Counted from the stretch's first letter, positions 54,160-63,645 are shown. The stretch is 64,000 nt of DNA from Scleromatobacter sp045810285 (GCA_045810285.1 JBJMWE010000281.1:12199-76198); one strand, 5' to 3'. Made by a program: numbers and translations. The notes: generated by a model not told the origin, from the letters alone.

Positions 54160-54229
54160 GTCGATCTCCCGGATTGGAAAGCGGCCGCGACGGGCAGGTC
54201 CACCCGTGCGGCCTCGGACGTCGGCGATC

Positions 54230-56494
54230 TTAGAACGACGCCTTGAACTGCACGCCGAAGGTGCGCGGGTCGTTGATGAAGCCGGTGAGGTTGTTGAAGT
54301 CGATGCCGCCCGTCACCCGGATCTGGTTGGTGATGTTGCGCACGAACGCGGCCACCTCGTACTTGCCGTCGGCCCAGTCGTAGCCCGCGCGCAGGCCGCC
54401 GATGGTCATCGCCTTGCCGGTGAACTCCTTGGACTCGTACAGGAAGAAGTTGACCTTGCTGCGGTACGACCAGTCGGTGTAGACGAAGTATTCGCCGTTG
54501 CCCACCGGAATGCCGTAGCGCGCGTTCAGGTTGAGCACGACCTTCGGCGCCTGCGGCAGCGGGTTGCCGTTGATCAGCGCGGTGCCTGCCGTCGGGCCTT
54601 GCGCATCGGTGACCGTGCAGCTCGCGCAGGTAGCCACGAACAGCGACGGATCCTTGATCTTGGTGAAGTTGTAGCTGCCGTTGACGCTCACCAGCAGCGT
54701 CGGCAGCAGGTAGGCGTCCAGGCTCAGCTCGACGCCCTGCCCCGTCACCTTCTTCGCATTGAGCAGCTGGGTGCCGTTGCCGTCGCCGCCGACGGCGCTG
54801 AGCTGCTGGTTCTTCACGTCGTAGTGGAAGACGTCGGCCGAGATGCGGGCCCGCTTGTCGAACAGGTCGGCCTTGGTGCCGAACTCGTAGGAGGTCGTCG
54901 TCTCCGGCTTGGCCGAGGTCAGCACGTTGAAGTCCGAGGCCGGGAAGATGCTGGATGCGCGAAAGCCCGTGGCGACGCGCGCGTAGACATTGACCTCCTT
55001 CGTGACCGAATACGTGCCGCTCAGGTCCCAACTGGTCTTGGAGTCGCTGGTGCCCGCGCCCAGGCCCTTGGCGGCGTTGACGCCGGTGTCGCTGATGGGA
55101 ATGGTCTCCAGCGTCTTGCGATCCTGCGTGTAGCGCACGCCGCCGCGAAGCTTGAAGTCGGACGTGAGCTGGTAGCCGGCCGAGGCGAACACCGCCCACG
55201 CGTTGTTGACCTGGGTCGCATCGACCTCGGTGGGCGGCGCGCCGAACAGCGTGTCGTAGGACAGGCTCTGGATCTCGTATTTCTCGCGGTACAGGTACAG
55301 GCCCGCCTGCCACGACAGCGGGCTCGAGTCGGCGTGCTCGACCCGGAACTCCTGGCTCAGCTGCGAGTGGCCCTTGAGCGCGTCGGAGGTCTCGGAGGCG
55401 AACGGGATGGTGCCCGGCCCCATCGGCGGGGCATAGGCGGCGCCGTAGCCGCCGTCGACGTCGCCGCGGCTGAACGCGTGCACGTGTTCCCAGCCGGTGA
55501 TCGAGTGGAGCACGTAGTCGCCGAGCGCCCAGCGCAGCTTGGCGCTGGCGCCGTCGGAGTTCAGCGACTGGCGGTTCTGGCCGTCGAACGACACCTGGTA
55601 GGGGTCGAAGCCGTCGACCAGGTCGTTGGTGCCGGGCTTGATGATGTTGGCGCGGAACAGGCGCGCAGTGCCGTGCAGGTCGCGGCCATGCACGTTGAAC
55701 AGCGCGCTGAGCGTGGCCGAGGGCTTGTAGAGCAGTTGCAGGCGCAACGCGTCGTCGTCGTAGCCCTCGAGCTTGCCCGTCTGCTGCGTCGGCGCCGTGT
55801 TGCTCACCCAGTCGCCGCGGTGCTGGATCTTGGCGGACGCGCGGATCGACCAGTCCGGCCCCAGCGGCATGCCGTACGCCCCCTCGAGGTTGGCGGTATG
55901 GAACGTTCCGTAGCTCGCGCTGACATAGCCGCCCGCGGTACGGCCCGGCGTCACCGAATCGACCTTGACGACGCCCGCGGGCGTGTTGCGTCCGAACAGC
56001 GTGCCCTGCGGGCCGGCCAGCACTTCGACCTGGTCGGTGTCGAAGATCGGGAAGCCCTTGAGTATCGGGTTCTCCTGCACGACGTCGTCGTAGATCAGCG
56101 AGACGGGCTGCGAGGCGTTGAGGTGGAAATCGGTGTTGCCATAGCCGCGGATGTAGAAGCGCGGGAAGGCGCGGCCAAACGACGATTCGATGTTGAGGCT
56201 GGGCGCCCGGCCCGATAACGCGCGGATGTCGTCGCCCGACGAACCGAGGACGTCGAGCTCCTCGGCGCCCACGGTGCTGACCGAGATCGGCACCTGCCTG
56301 ACATCCTCGGCGATGCGCTGCGCGGTGACGGTGATCGACTGCAGCTTGCCGGCCTCCGGGGTGGAGGCGGCTTCCGCCGGCGCGGCGGACTGGCCGTGGG
56401 CCACGCCGGAGAACGCCAGCGCGATGAACAGGGAAAGCGGCTTGTGCGGCGTCATGGGTCGCGTGGCCGGACGGATCGTGGTGCGAGTGGTCAT
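54230..56494 (-). CDS. TonB-dependent outer-membrane receptor
   Basis: A 754-residue receptor. The N-terminus MTTRTTIRPATRPMTPHKPL leads into a signal peptide ending VAHGQ; ATG 56455 is an alternative start. The plug (about residues 50-190) has LQSITVTAQRIAEDVRQVPI as probable TonB-box region, FYIRGYGNTDFHLN and VEVLAGPQGTLFGRNTPAGV. The rest is a 22-strand barrel ending in GVQFKASF with the terminal aromatic. It stands between a purine nucleoside permease-like gene and an exported nucleosidase, so nucleosides or related purines are the best guess for its cargo. Confidence 0.88.
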   Translation of the reverse strand: MTTRTTIRPATRPMTPHKPLSLFIALAFSGVAHGQSAAPAEAASTPEAGKLQSITVTAQRIAEDVRQVPISVSTVGAEELDVLGSSGDDIRALSGRAPSLNIESSFGRAFPRFYIRGYGNTDFHLNASQPVSLIYDDVVQENPILKGFPIFDTDQVEVLAGPQGTLFGRNTPAGVVKVDSVTPGRTAGGYVSASYGTFHTANLEGAYGMPLGPDWSIRASAKIQHRGDWVSNTAPTQQTGKLEGYDDDALRLQLLYKPSATLSALFNVHGRDLHGTARLFRANIIKPGTNDLVDGFDPYQVSFDGQNRQSLNSDGASAKLRWALGDYVLHSITGWEHVHAFSRGDVDGGYGAAYAPPMGPGTIPFASETSDALKGHSQLSQEFRVEHADSSPLSWQAGLYLYREKYEIQSLSYDTLFGAPPTEVDATQVNNAWAVFASAGYQLTSDFKLRGGVRYTQDRKTLETIPISDTGVNAAKGLGAGTSDSKTSWDLSGTYSVTKEVNVYARVATGFRASSIFPASDFNVLTSAKPETTTSYEFGTKADLFDKRARISADVFHYDVKNQQLSAVGGDGNGTQLLNAKKVTGQGVELSLDAYLLPTLLVSVNGSYNFTKIKDPSLFVATCASCTVTDAQGPTAGTALINGNPLPQAPKVVLNLNARYGIPVGNGEYFVYTDWSYRSKVNFFLYESKEFTGKAMTIGGLRAGYDWADGKYEVAAFVRNITNQIRVTGGIDFNNLTGFINDPRTFGVQFKASF

Positions 56495-56828
56495 CGAATG
56501 GGTTCCGAAATGTTTTGTGCGCGCACCCTGAAGCAAGAGGAAGGCCACGCGACGGCGCCACCTGGACGCGGGGCGGGCCGTCAGGCGCCCGCAGGCCTCG
56601 CAAGTCGCCAGGACGCGCTTTCGAGGAGCGATGGATCACGGGCCGACGATGCGGGATCCGCGCGGGGCCATGCGCGCCACGCACCAGCGATGCGCCCTCT
56701 TGCAGTGCGTCGCGCACGAAAGCGCCCTGGAGGTCTTGCGCCACAGTCGCGCTCGCGCTCGCGCCATGCGCCAGCGCGGTGCGCACGCCGCCTCACGCGC
56801 CGCGCGCCGCCCACGCGGGCCGCTCCCC
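56495..56828. other. 334-bp gap without recognised gene
   Basis: Between the receptor and the permease-like gene. Open frames on both strands are arginine-rich and look like by-products of base composition. No motif beyond the likely receptor promoter was seen. Confidence 0.4.
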
Positions 56829-57878
56829 TCACCTGGCCGGCACGCCCTCGCGCCACTGCGGCCAGCGGGCCACGATGTCCGACACCAGCGGCCAGGCCGC
56901 CAGGTACAGGTTGGCCGTGGCGATCGCGAAGCCGCCGGACTGCGCGCCGAGCGACTCCTGCGCCGTCTGTCCCGGGTGCGGGCGGTCGAAGTTGGCGCCC
57001 GTGCGCAGCACCGCCACGCGTTCGAGGTCCAGGCGCCCGGCGGCCGCGCCGCGGCGCAGCGCCTCGAAGGTGGCGTTGTCCTCCTGCTGCGTGGTGCAGT
57101 ACGTCCCCTGGCCGTCGGTCAGCAGGCGCGTCCACCGGCTGGCGCGCTCGCCCAGGCGATCGCCATGCCACCAGGTGTCACCGGCCAGCGTGTCGCACTG
57201 CAGGACGCCCGGCGCCGCCTGGGCGGCCGCCTGCGGGTACTGCTTGCGGTAGGACGCCGCGGTGGCGTTGTCGGACAGCGTCGCGCCGCGCGAGAGCGCC
57301 AACGCGCGCTGCAGCAGCGCTTCGTCCAGCCGGAAGACTTCGGAGCCGTATTCGAGCTTCGGCTTGGTGTCCGGGTCGGCTGCCCCGATGCCCACGTAGC
57401 CGCCCGCCCACGCGGGGGGCGCCTCGCGGGCATCGAATTCCTGTTGCAGCCCGAAGTCGACCAGCCAGCGCGCCCAGGCGGCGCTGCCGAGCGTGCCCTG
57501 GTTCGGGTCGATGCCCGCGATGCCCGTCACCACGAAGTACGCCCGCGTCAGGTCGAACTGCCGGCTCAGCGCCAGCGCCATCGTCGACGCCGCTGCATTG
57601 GCGTGGCCCATGCCGGTGGTCATCACGCAGACGCCGCTGTCCGTGCACCTGACCTCGGGATACTGCGCCGACAACCCCGGCACGCGCACCGAATGCCGGA
57701 TCGGCAGCTTGTCGAGCCAGGGTGCGGCCTCGGGTCCGAACAGCGTGATCACCATCACCTTGACCGCGCGCGGCGGTGCCGGCCTGGCGGTTGCCGCCGG
57801 CGCGTGCGGCGCGGCGGCGGCGAGAAGCATGGCGGTCGCGCAGGCGATCGCGCGGCGGAAGCATGTCGAATGGTTCAA
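56829..57878 (-). CDS. Purine nucleoside permease-type (NUP family) exported protein
   Basis: A 349-residue protein of the NUP family (yeast NUP homologues, PF06516 type), whose members bind or split purine nucleosides. VKVMVITLFGPEAAPWLDKL at the N-terminus, VCVMTTGMGHANAAASTMAL, YFVVTGIAGIDPNQGTLGSA and TTQQEDNATFEALRR are characteristic. A TTG at 57878 is chosen as start since it follows AAGGGA and gives a good signal peptide (FRRAIACATAMLLAAAA); an ATG at 57953 would put 25 residues before it. Heads the nucleoside uptake group with the receptor and nucleosidase. Confidence 0.8.
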   Translation of the reverse strand: MNHSTCFRRAIACATAMLLAAAAPHAPAATARPAPPRAVKVMVITLFGPEAAPWLDKLPIRHSVRVPGLSAQYPEVRCTDSGVCVMTTGMGHANAAASTMALALSRQFDLTRAYFVVTGIAGIDPNQGTLGSAAWARWLVDFGLQQEFDAREAPPAWAGGYVGIGAADPDTKPKLEYGSEVFRLDEALLQRALALSRGATLSDNATAASYRKQYPQAAAQAAPGVLQCDTLAGDTWWHGDRLGERASRWTRLLTDGQGTYCTTQQEDNATFEALRRGAAAGRLDLERVAVLRTGANFDRPHPGQTAQESLGAQSGGFAIATANLYLAAWPLVSDIVARWPQWREGVPAR

Positions 57879-58119
57879 GTGGGATCCCTTGGGAGCATCG
57901 GGCGCATTGTGCGCGGGCGAACCGGCCCCCATGCAAGGGCCAAGCCAGGACATGGAGATCGATTGCCTGTTCGCCTGTCACTTGAACTTCGACCTCCAAC
58001 CCCTTGAATCAACAGAGAGAATCGACTTTAATAATCGCCAATAAGCCGTTGATCCGCACCAAGAAACCGCCCAGGAATTACTCAAGGAACCAACCGCAAG
58101 CCATTGATTCAAATGGATT

Positions 58120-59211
58120 TCAATTCTTCTCTCCCCGCGCGTCCACGGACCCGAACCCCGAGATCGATTTCTGCACCCGCGGCTGTCCCCAGTAGTCGAC
58201 GTGGCCGGCGCCGGAGATCTGCACCCGCAGCTCGCCCACCGTCCACAGCGAGGCGTTGCCGACGCCGCTGATCGACACGTCCGCGCTGCCGGTGCGCAGC
58301 TGCTCCGCGCCGATCTTGCCCTTGCCCGAGACGCTCAGGTGCAGCTGGTCGACCTTGCCCGTCAGCTGGCCCTCGCCCGCCCCGGAGATGTCGAAGTTCA
58401 GCCTGCCCACCTGCAGCTGGTCGAAGCGGGCGAGGCCCGAACCGGCCATGCTGATCGTCAACTGGTCGCCGCTGATCGGCCCCGGCGCGACGACGTCGTT
58501 GGAACCCGACAGGGTCAGCTTGCTCAGGTGCCGCAGGCGCACCTCCACGAGCGCGCCGTTGCCGCCCTTCCAGAACTTCCAGCCGCCGGGCAGGTCGATG
58601 TGCATCCGCGTGCCCTTCAGTTCGACGTCGACCGAGTCCTGGGCGTTCTCGTCGCCGGGGACGAACACCTCGTCGCGGTCGGCCTGGACGATGCGGACCT
58701 GGCCGGCCCCGTCCACGGTGAGGCTGTCGAACGGCCCCGGCGCGTAGACCTTGCCTTCGCCGGACGGCACGCCCGGCCCGCGGCCCTTCGCCATCGCCAT
58801 GCCCTTGGCGCGCGAACGCCCGTCCTCGGCCTGCGCCCGCGCCTCGTCGGCCTGCGCGCGCGCCTGGACGCGGGCGTCCTCGCCGGCCTGTCTCTGCGCC
58901 TGCTCGACCTGCTTCTGGGCGTCGCGCTGCACCTGCTCCACCTGCTTTTGCGCATCGCGCTGCGCCTGCTCGGCCTTCAGCGCCTGCTTGCGCGCGACGT
59001 CGGCCGCCCGCCGGGCCTGGTCGGCGTCGCGCCGCGCCTGCTCGGCCTCGCGACGGGCCTGGTCCACCCGTTGCTGGGCCTGTTCGGCCTGCTGCTGGGC
59101 CTGGTCCGCGCGCTGCTGCGCCGCGTCGGCCGGCGGCCCGTCCTGCGCGATGGCCGGAACGGCGTCCAGGGACAGCGCGAGCCAGGCGGCGAGGATGAGA
59201 TGGCGGTTCAT
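58120..59211 (-). CDS. Exported GIN-domain (DUF2807) protein with coiled coil
   Basis: A 363-residue protein. Signal peptide MNRHLILAAWLALSLDAVPA, then a coiled coil (about residues 30-135) built on repeats such as QARREAEQARRDADQARRAA, then a beta-helix of the GIN/DUF2807 type (YAPGPFDSLTVDGAGQVRIV, LTLSGSNDVVAPGPISGDQL, DISGAGEGQLTGKVDQL, SISGVGNASL). The domain is regarded as a head of surface adhesins. The coiled-coil extension is not usual for the family. The start overlaps the stop of the LytTR gene (ATGA), so it is co-expressed with the two-component system. Confidence 0.82.
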   Translation of the reverse strand: MNRHLILAAWLALSLDAVPAIAQDGPPADAAQQRADQAQQQAEQAQQRVDQARREAEQARRDADQARRAADVARKQALKAEQAQRDAQKQVEQVQRDAQKQVEQAQRQAGEDARVQARAQADEARAQAEDGRSRAKGMAMAKGRGPGVPSGEGKVYAPGPFDSLTVDGAGQVRIVQADRDEVFVPGDENAQDSVDVELKGTRMHIDLPGGWKFWKGGNGALVEVRLRHLSKLTLSGSNDVVAPGPISGDQLTISMAGSGLARFDQLQVGRLNFDISGAGEGQLTGKVDQLHLSVSGKGKIGAEQLRTGSADVSISGVGNASLWTVGELRVQISGAGHVDYWGQPRVQKSISGFGSVDARGEKN

Positions 59212-59951
59212 ATCGATTGCTCCCTGAGCTTCCTGGAAACGTCGCGGTTGGCGGTGATCAGCGTGCCGTCGGTCATGCGCGCGACGAGCTGCGAGTTCTC
59301 GTCGGGCGTGAGCGACTCGACGAAGTCGAGGTTGACGATGCAGCTGCGATGCAGCTTGACGAAGCGGGCCGGGTCGAGCTTCTGCTCGAAGGTGACGATG
59401 GGCAGGCGCACGAGGTAGCTCCGGCCCTTGACGGCCAGCGCCGTGTACTTGGTGTCGGAGCGCAGGTGCTCGATGGCGTCGACGTTGATCGGGAAGATGC
59501 GGCCCTGGTCGCGGACCAGCACGCGCGTGAGCGGCGCGTCGCCGGGCGCCTGCAGCGCGTCGACGGCGTTGGCCACGGCGCCGCGGTCGCGCTGCACGTG
59601 CCCGACGGCCTCGACGAAGCGCTCGTGCGAGAACGGCTTGAGCAGGTAGTCGACGGCGTGCAGCTCGAACGCGGTCAGTGCGTGCTCGTCGTAGGCCGTG
59701 GTGAAGATGACGGCCGGCTGGTGCGCGTCGCCGGCCAGCGCCTGCATCACCTGCAGGCCGGTCAGCACCGGCATCTGGATGTCCATCAGCACCAGGTCGG
59801 GCTGCAGCGCGCGGATCTGGGCGAGCGCGCTGGCGCCGTCGCCGCAGCTGGCCACCAGTTGCAGCGTGGGCATGCGGGCGACCCAGTCGGCCAGCGCCTC
59901 GGCGGCCAGGGGTTCGTCCTCGGCGATGAGGACTCGGGTAGTATCGGTCAT
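59208..59951 (-). CDS. LytTR-family response regulator
   Basis: A 247-residue response regulator. The receiver has RVLIAEDEPLAAEAL and the phospho-acceptor Asp in LVLMDIQMPVLTGLQ, with Lys in VDYLLKPFSHERF. The C-terminal LytTR domain (about residues 140-247) includes KYTALAVKGRSYLVRLPI and FVKLHRSCIVNLDFVESL. It is preceded by the sensor gene with 4-bp overlap and followed by the GIN gene with 4-bp overlap. Confidence 0.92.
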   Translation of the reverse strand: MTDTTRVLIAEDEPLAAEALADWVARMPTLQLVASCGDGASALAQIRALQPDLVLMDIQMPVLTGLQVMQALAGDAHQPAVIFTTAYDEHALTAFELHAVDYLLKPFSHERFVEAVGHVQRDRGAVANAVDALQAPGDAPLTRVLVRDQGRIFPINVDAIEHLRSDTKYTALAVKGRSYLVRLPIVTFEQKLDPARFVKLHRSCIVNLDFVESLTPDENSQLVARMTDGTLITANRDVSRKLREQSI

Positions 59952-61060
59952 GGTTGCGGTATCCAGAGATCGACGCGGAAGCCCGCGCCGGGTTGGGTCC
60001 TGATCTGCAGGCGGGCGCGCCCTTCGTAGTCGAGCGCGAAGCGGCGGCGCAGCGCCGTCAGCCCGATGCCCGAACGCGCCGGCGACGGGTCGTCCAGCCT
60101 GGCCGGCTCGCAGCCGGCGCCGTCGTCCTCGACGCTCAGCTCCAGGCCCTGGTTCAGGACGTTGCGGGCGCTGCGGATGCCCACGCGGCCGCCGTCCACC
60201 CGCGGCGCGATGCCGTGCTGGATCGCGTTTTCCACCAGCGGCTGCAGGCTGAGGGGCGGGATCTCGTCGGCGAAGGTGTCGGGGTCGAGCTCCCACTCGA
60301 CGCGCAGGCGCTTGCCCAGGCGCAGGCTTTCCAGCGCCAGGTAGTCGCGCACGAACTCGATCTCGTCGCCGAGCGGCACGCGGTCGGCCGCGCTGCGCTT
60401 GGTGTCCAGCACGTAGCGCAGCATGCCGGAGAAGCGCATCAGCGCGGCCTCGGCGGCCTGCGCGTCCTTGCGCGTCAGCGCGATCAGCGAGTTGAGGGTG
60501 TTGAACAGGAAATGCGGATTGAGCTTGCCGCTGATGACCGCCAGCTCGGCGCGTGCCAGGGCCGATTCGGCGTGCGCGGCCGCCAGCAGCGCCGCCCGGG
60601 CCTGGCGCGCCTGCAGCCAGGCCGTGAAGGCGGTGGCGATCGCCGCGTATGCGATCACGCCCCAGATCGCGCGCCAGAGCACCGTCTGCTCCAGGTTCAC
60701 GTTGGCGAAGACGTGGCCGTACAACAGCGTGGAGACGGCGTAGTCGCAGGCCTGCCATGCCGCCCCGAACACCAGCGCGCCCACCACGTGCAGAGCCACG
60801 TCGCGCGCGGCCACGCCCTGCCCGGCGTCCTGCAGGCGCAGCACCCAGGGGAAGACGGCCACGCCCAGGGTCATCGGCGGCCACAGGGCCAGCGTCGCCT
60901 GGTAGACGGCCTGCCACAGCTGCCACAGCCCGCGCTGGAATTCGGCGCCGGCCAGCACGTACAGCAGCCAGGCGACGCCGCAGGCGCTCGCGTAGCCGAT
61001 CCACAGCGATCGGCGGCTGCCGGATTCGTGGCTGGCGGTGGAGACGATGTTCTCGGACAT
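59948..61060 (-). CDS. LytS-type sensor histidine kinase
   Basis: A 370-residue membrane kinase with four to five N-terminal hydrophobic spans (about residues 20-150), no PAS or other sensor, and the His_kinase box ISGKLNPHFLFNTLNSLIAL with the phospho-acceptor His. The ATPase region has PPLSLQPLVENAIQHGI (N box) and SGIGLTALRRRFALDY. It works with the LytTR regulator directly downstream. The signal is unknown; membrane state is a common guess for this group. Confidence 0.9.
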   Translation of the reverse strand: MSENIVSTASHESGSRRSLWIGYASACGVAWLLYVLAGAEFQRGLWQLWQAVYQATLALWPPMTLGVAVFPWVLRLQDAGQGVAARDVALHVVGALVFGAAWQACDYAVSTLLYGHVFANVNLEQTVLWRAIWGVIAYAAIATAFTAWLQARQARAALLAAAHAESALARAELAVISGKLNPHFLFNTLNSLIALTRKDAQAAEAALMRFSGMLRYVLDTKRSAADRVPLGDEIEFVRDYLALESLRLGKRLRVEWELDPDTFADEIPPLSLQPLVENAIQHGIAPRVDGGRVGIRSARNVLNQGLELSVEDDGAGCEPARLDDPSPARSGIGLTALRRRFALDYEGRARLQIRTQPGAGFRVDLWIPQP

Positions 61061-61238
61061 GGCGCCATGGTACGCAGGCGTTCGCCCGGCGCCGCCGCCG
61101 GGGGACGGATTGCGGGAAACAGCGACCGGAATGCGGCTGGCCGCGCCGGGGTGTCGTGCACCCCGTGCGGCCAGCGCGGGTGACCGGAGGAATGGATTTC
61201 CAAGGCGCCCACCAAGTCCCGCCCGGTATGGCATTTCA

Positions 61239-61261
61239 TTCCAGAACAACGGCTTCTGGAA
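61239..61261. promoter_or_regulatory. Perfect inverted repeat before the desulfurase fusion gene
   Basis: TTCCAGAA (61239-61246), 7-bp spacer, TTCTGGAA (61254-61261). It ends 77 bp before the ATG at 61338 in the divergent region shared with the LytS-type kinase. A regulator site or leader hairpin is likely. Confidence 0.5.
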
Positions 61262-61337
61262 GCATGGAATTTCACGTCGGCGCCGATACCATGCTTGTCC
61301 ATGCCCTTCGGGCCTGCCCTGCGGAACCCCCTACGCC

Positions 61338-63623
61338 ATGGAAATCTACCTCGACTGCAACGCCACCACGCCGGTGCTGCCCGCGGCGCGCCAGGCGGCG
61401 CTGGCCGCGATGGCCGACGACTTCGGCAACCCCAGCAGCATCCACAGCACGGGGCTGCGCGCGCGATCGCTGATCGACGACGTGCGCGCCCGCGCCCGAC
61501 GCGTGCTCGGGGCGCCTGGCGGCCGGCTGCTGTTCACCAGCGGCGCCACCGAGGGCATCCAGACGGCGGTGCTCTCGGCCCTGGTGGCGCTGCGCGATCT
61601 CCGCGCGCGCGGGCACGCCATGCCCGGCCTGCTGCTGTACGGTGCGACCGACCACAAGGCCGTGCCCGAATCGCTGCGGCACTGGAATGCGCTGCTGGAA
61701 CTGGGCCTCGAGGTGATCGCGATCCCCGTGGGCGCCGATGGCCGGCACGACCTCGCGTGGCTGCGCGAGCGCGTCCCGCGCGCGGGACTCGTCTGCACGA
61801 TGGCCGCCAACAACGAGACGGGCGTCGTCAGCGATCTCGACGGCCTCGCCGAGGTGCTCGCCGGCAGCCCCGCGCTGTGGCTGGTCGACGGCGTGCAGGC
61901 GCTCGGCAAGCTGCCGCTGCGGCTAGCCGAACGGCGCATCGACTACGCGCCGTTCTCGGGCCACAAGCTGTACGCGCCCAAGGGCATCGGCCTGCTGTAC
62001 GTGCGCGAGGGCGCGCCCTTCACGCCGCTGATGGCCGGCGGCGGGCAGGAGGCCGCGCAGCGTTCGGGCACCGAGAACATGGCCGGCGTCGCAGCGTTCG
62101 GCGCCGTCCTCGCCGCGCTCGAGGACGGCGGCACGTTCCGCGACGCCGCCACGCTGGCGGCGTTCCGCGACCGCCTCGCGCAGGCGCTCGCCGAGGCGTT
62201 CCCGACGCTCGTCTTCAACGCACCGCCCCCGCTGTGCCTGCCCACCACGCTGAACTTCTCGGTGCCGGGCCTGTCGTCGAAGCTGCTGCTGGACGTGTTC
62301 GACGCCGCCGACGTGCGCGTCAGCGGCGGCTCGGCCTGCAGCGCCGCCAAGGCCCAGCCCAGCTACGTGCTGCAGGCGATGGGCCTGCCGGCGTGGCAGA
62401 CGGCCTCGGCCGTTCGGCTGTCGTTCGGCCCGGCCGCCGACGACGCCTTCATCGCCGCCGCGTGCGAACGCATCCGCGCCTGCGGGCGGTCGCTGCGCGA
62501 GAGCTGCCTGCTGCCCAGCGCCCCCCAGTCGCTGCCGCCCGAGGGCCTGACCCGCTTCGTCGCCGACGGCGCCTGCTGCTACCTGCTGGCGGACGCCGCG
62601 AGCCGCCGCTGCGTCGTCGTCGACCCGCTGCCCGAACTCACCGAGCGCCTGTCCGCGCTGTTGCGCTGCCAGCGCTACACGCTCGCCGCGGTGCTGGACA
62701 CCCACAGCCACGGCGACCACGTCTCGTCGGCCGCCGACCTGCGCGCCGCGTTGCCCGAGCTGCTGGACGACGCCGGTCCGCTCGATGCGCTGGGCTGGCC
62801 CGCCGACGCGCACGAGCTGCGCCTCGGCGATCGCGTCCTCAGCCGGCTGCCCATCCCGGGCCACACCGCGGATTCCACCGCCTACCTGCTGCACGACGCG
62901 GACGGACTGCGCCTGGCCTTCGTCGGGGACACGGTCATGCCCGGCGCACTCGGACGCAGCGACTTCGAGCAGAGCGCCCCGCTCGCCTTCGGCGCGTCGC
63001 TGCTCAAGCTCGCGCAGGTCGTCGGTTCGACCACCCTCCTGCTGCCAGGGCATGACTACGACGACCGCTTCGCCAGCACGCTGGCCACCGAGCGCCGCGC
63101 GCAGCCGCTGCTGGCGCGCGTGCTGGGCGGCGGCCTGGACGCGTCCGGCTTCGCCGCCGCGAAGGCCGAATTCGAACAGGGCCTGGGCCTGACCGACTAC
63201 CAGACGCTGGCGTGCGGCGCGCGCGTCGAAGAAGACGACGACGGCGTCGGCCACGACCTGTCGCCCGAGCAGCTGCTGGCGCTGCTGGAACGCCAGCCGG
63301 AGCTGTTGCTGGTCGACGTGCGCGAAGCCTACGAACATCGCCTTGGCCACGCGCCCGAGCTCGTCGCGCCCCACGTGCGCCACCAGGCGATCGCGTTGTC
63401 GCAGCTGCTGCTGGCCCTGCCGGACTGGCTGGCGTTGCCCACGACGACGCCGGTCGTCTTCTACTGTCGCAGTGGCAACCGCAGCGCGCAGGCAGCCAAC
63501 GCGTTGCGCCGCCTCGGGCACGAGCAGGCATGGAGCCTGGCCGGCGGGCTGGCGCTGTGGCGGCCGCCGGTCGGCGGCCCGGCAGCCCCCGTGATGTTCC
63601 TGGGCGTGCCGGCCTTCGCCTGA
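61338..63623 (+). CDS. Three-domain fusion: cysteine desulfurase, persulfide-dioxygenase-like MBL and rhodanese
   Basis: A 761-residue cytoplasmic protein. Residues 1-390 are a NifS/IscS-type cysteine desulfurase: MEIYLDCNATTPVLPAAR, PLP-Lys210 in SGHKLYAPKGIG and Cys334 in SGGSACSAAKA. Residues about 400-625 are an MBL domain of ETHE1/CstB type with DTHSHGDHVSSA (His456, His458, Asp460, His461), IPGHTADSTAYL, GDTVMPG and LLPGHDYDD. Residues about 640-755 are a rhodanese with active Cys710 in FYCRSGNRSAQ. The chain would remove sulfur from cysteine as persulfide, oxidise it to sulfite and move sulfane sulfur on. No frameshift or stop lies between the domains. Confidence 0.92.
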   Translation: MEIYLDCNATTPVLPAARQAALAAMADDFGNPSSIHSTGLRARSLIDDVRARARRVLGAPGGRLLFTSGATEGIQTAVLSALVALRDLRARGHAMPGLLLYGATDHKAVPESLRHWNALLELGLEVIAIPVGADGRHDLAWLRERVPRAGLVCTMAANNETGVVSDLDGLAEVLAGSPALWLVDGVQALGKLPLRLAERRIDYAPFSGHKLYAPKGIGLLYVREGAPFTPLMAGGGQEAAQRSGTENMAGVAAFGAVLAALEDGGTFRDAATLAAFRDRLAQALAEAFPTLVFNAPPPLCLPTTLNFSVPGLSSKLLLDVFDAADVRVSGGSACSAAKAQPSYVLQAMGLPAWQTASAVRLSFGPAADDAFIAAACERIRACGRSLRESCLLPSAPQSLPPEGLTRFVADGACCYLLADAASRRCVVVDPLPELTERLSALLRCQRYTLAAVLDTHSHGDHVSSAADLRAALPELLDDAGPLDALGWPADAHELRLGDRVLSRLPIPGHTADSTAYLLHDADGLRLAFVGDTVMPGALGRSDFEQSAPLAFGASLLKLAQVVGSTTLLLPGHDYDDRFASTLATERRAQPLLARVLGGGLDASGFAAAKAEFEQGLGLTDYQTLACGARVEEDDDGVGHDLSPEQLLALLERQPELLLVDVREAYEHRLGHAPELVAPHVRHQAIALSQLLLALPDWLALPTTTPVVFYCRSGNRSAQAANALRRLGHEQAWSLAGGLALWRPPVGGPAAPVMFLGVPAFA

Positions 63624-63645
63624 CCTGCTGCGCGTTCCCGCCTCC

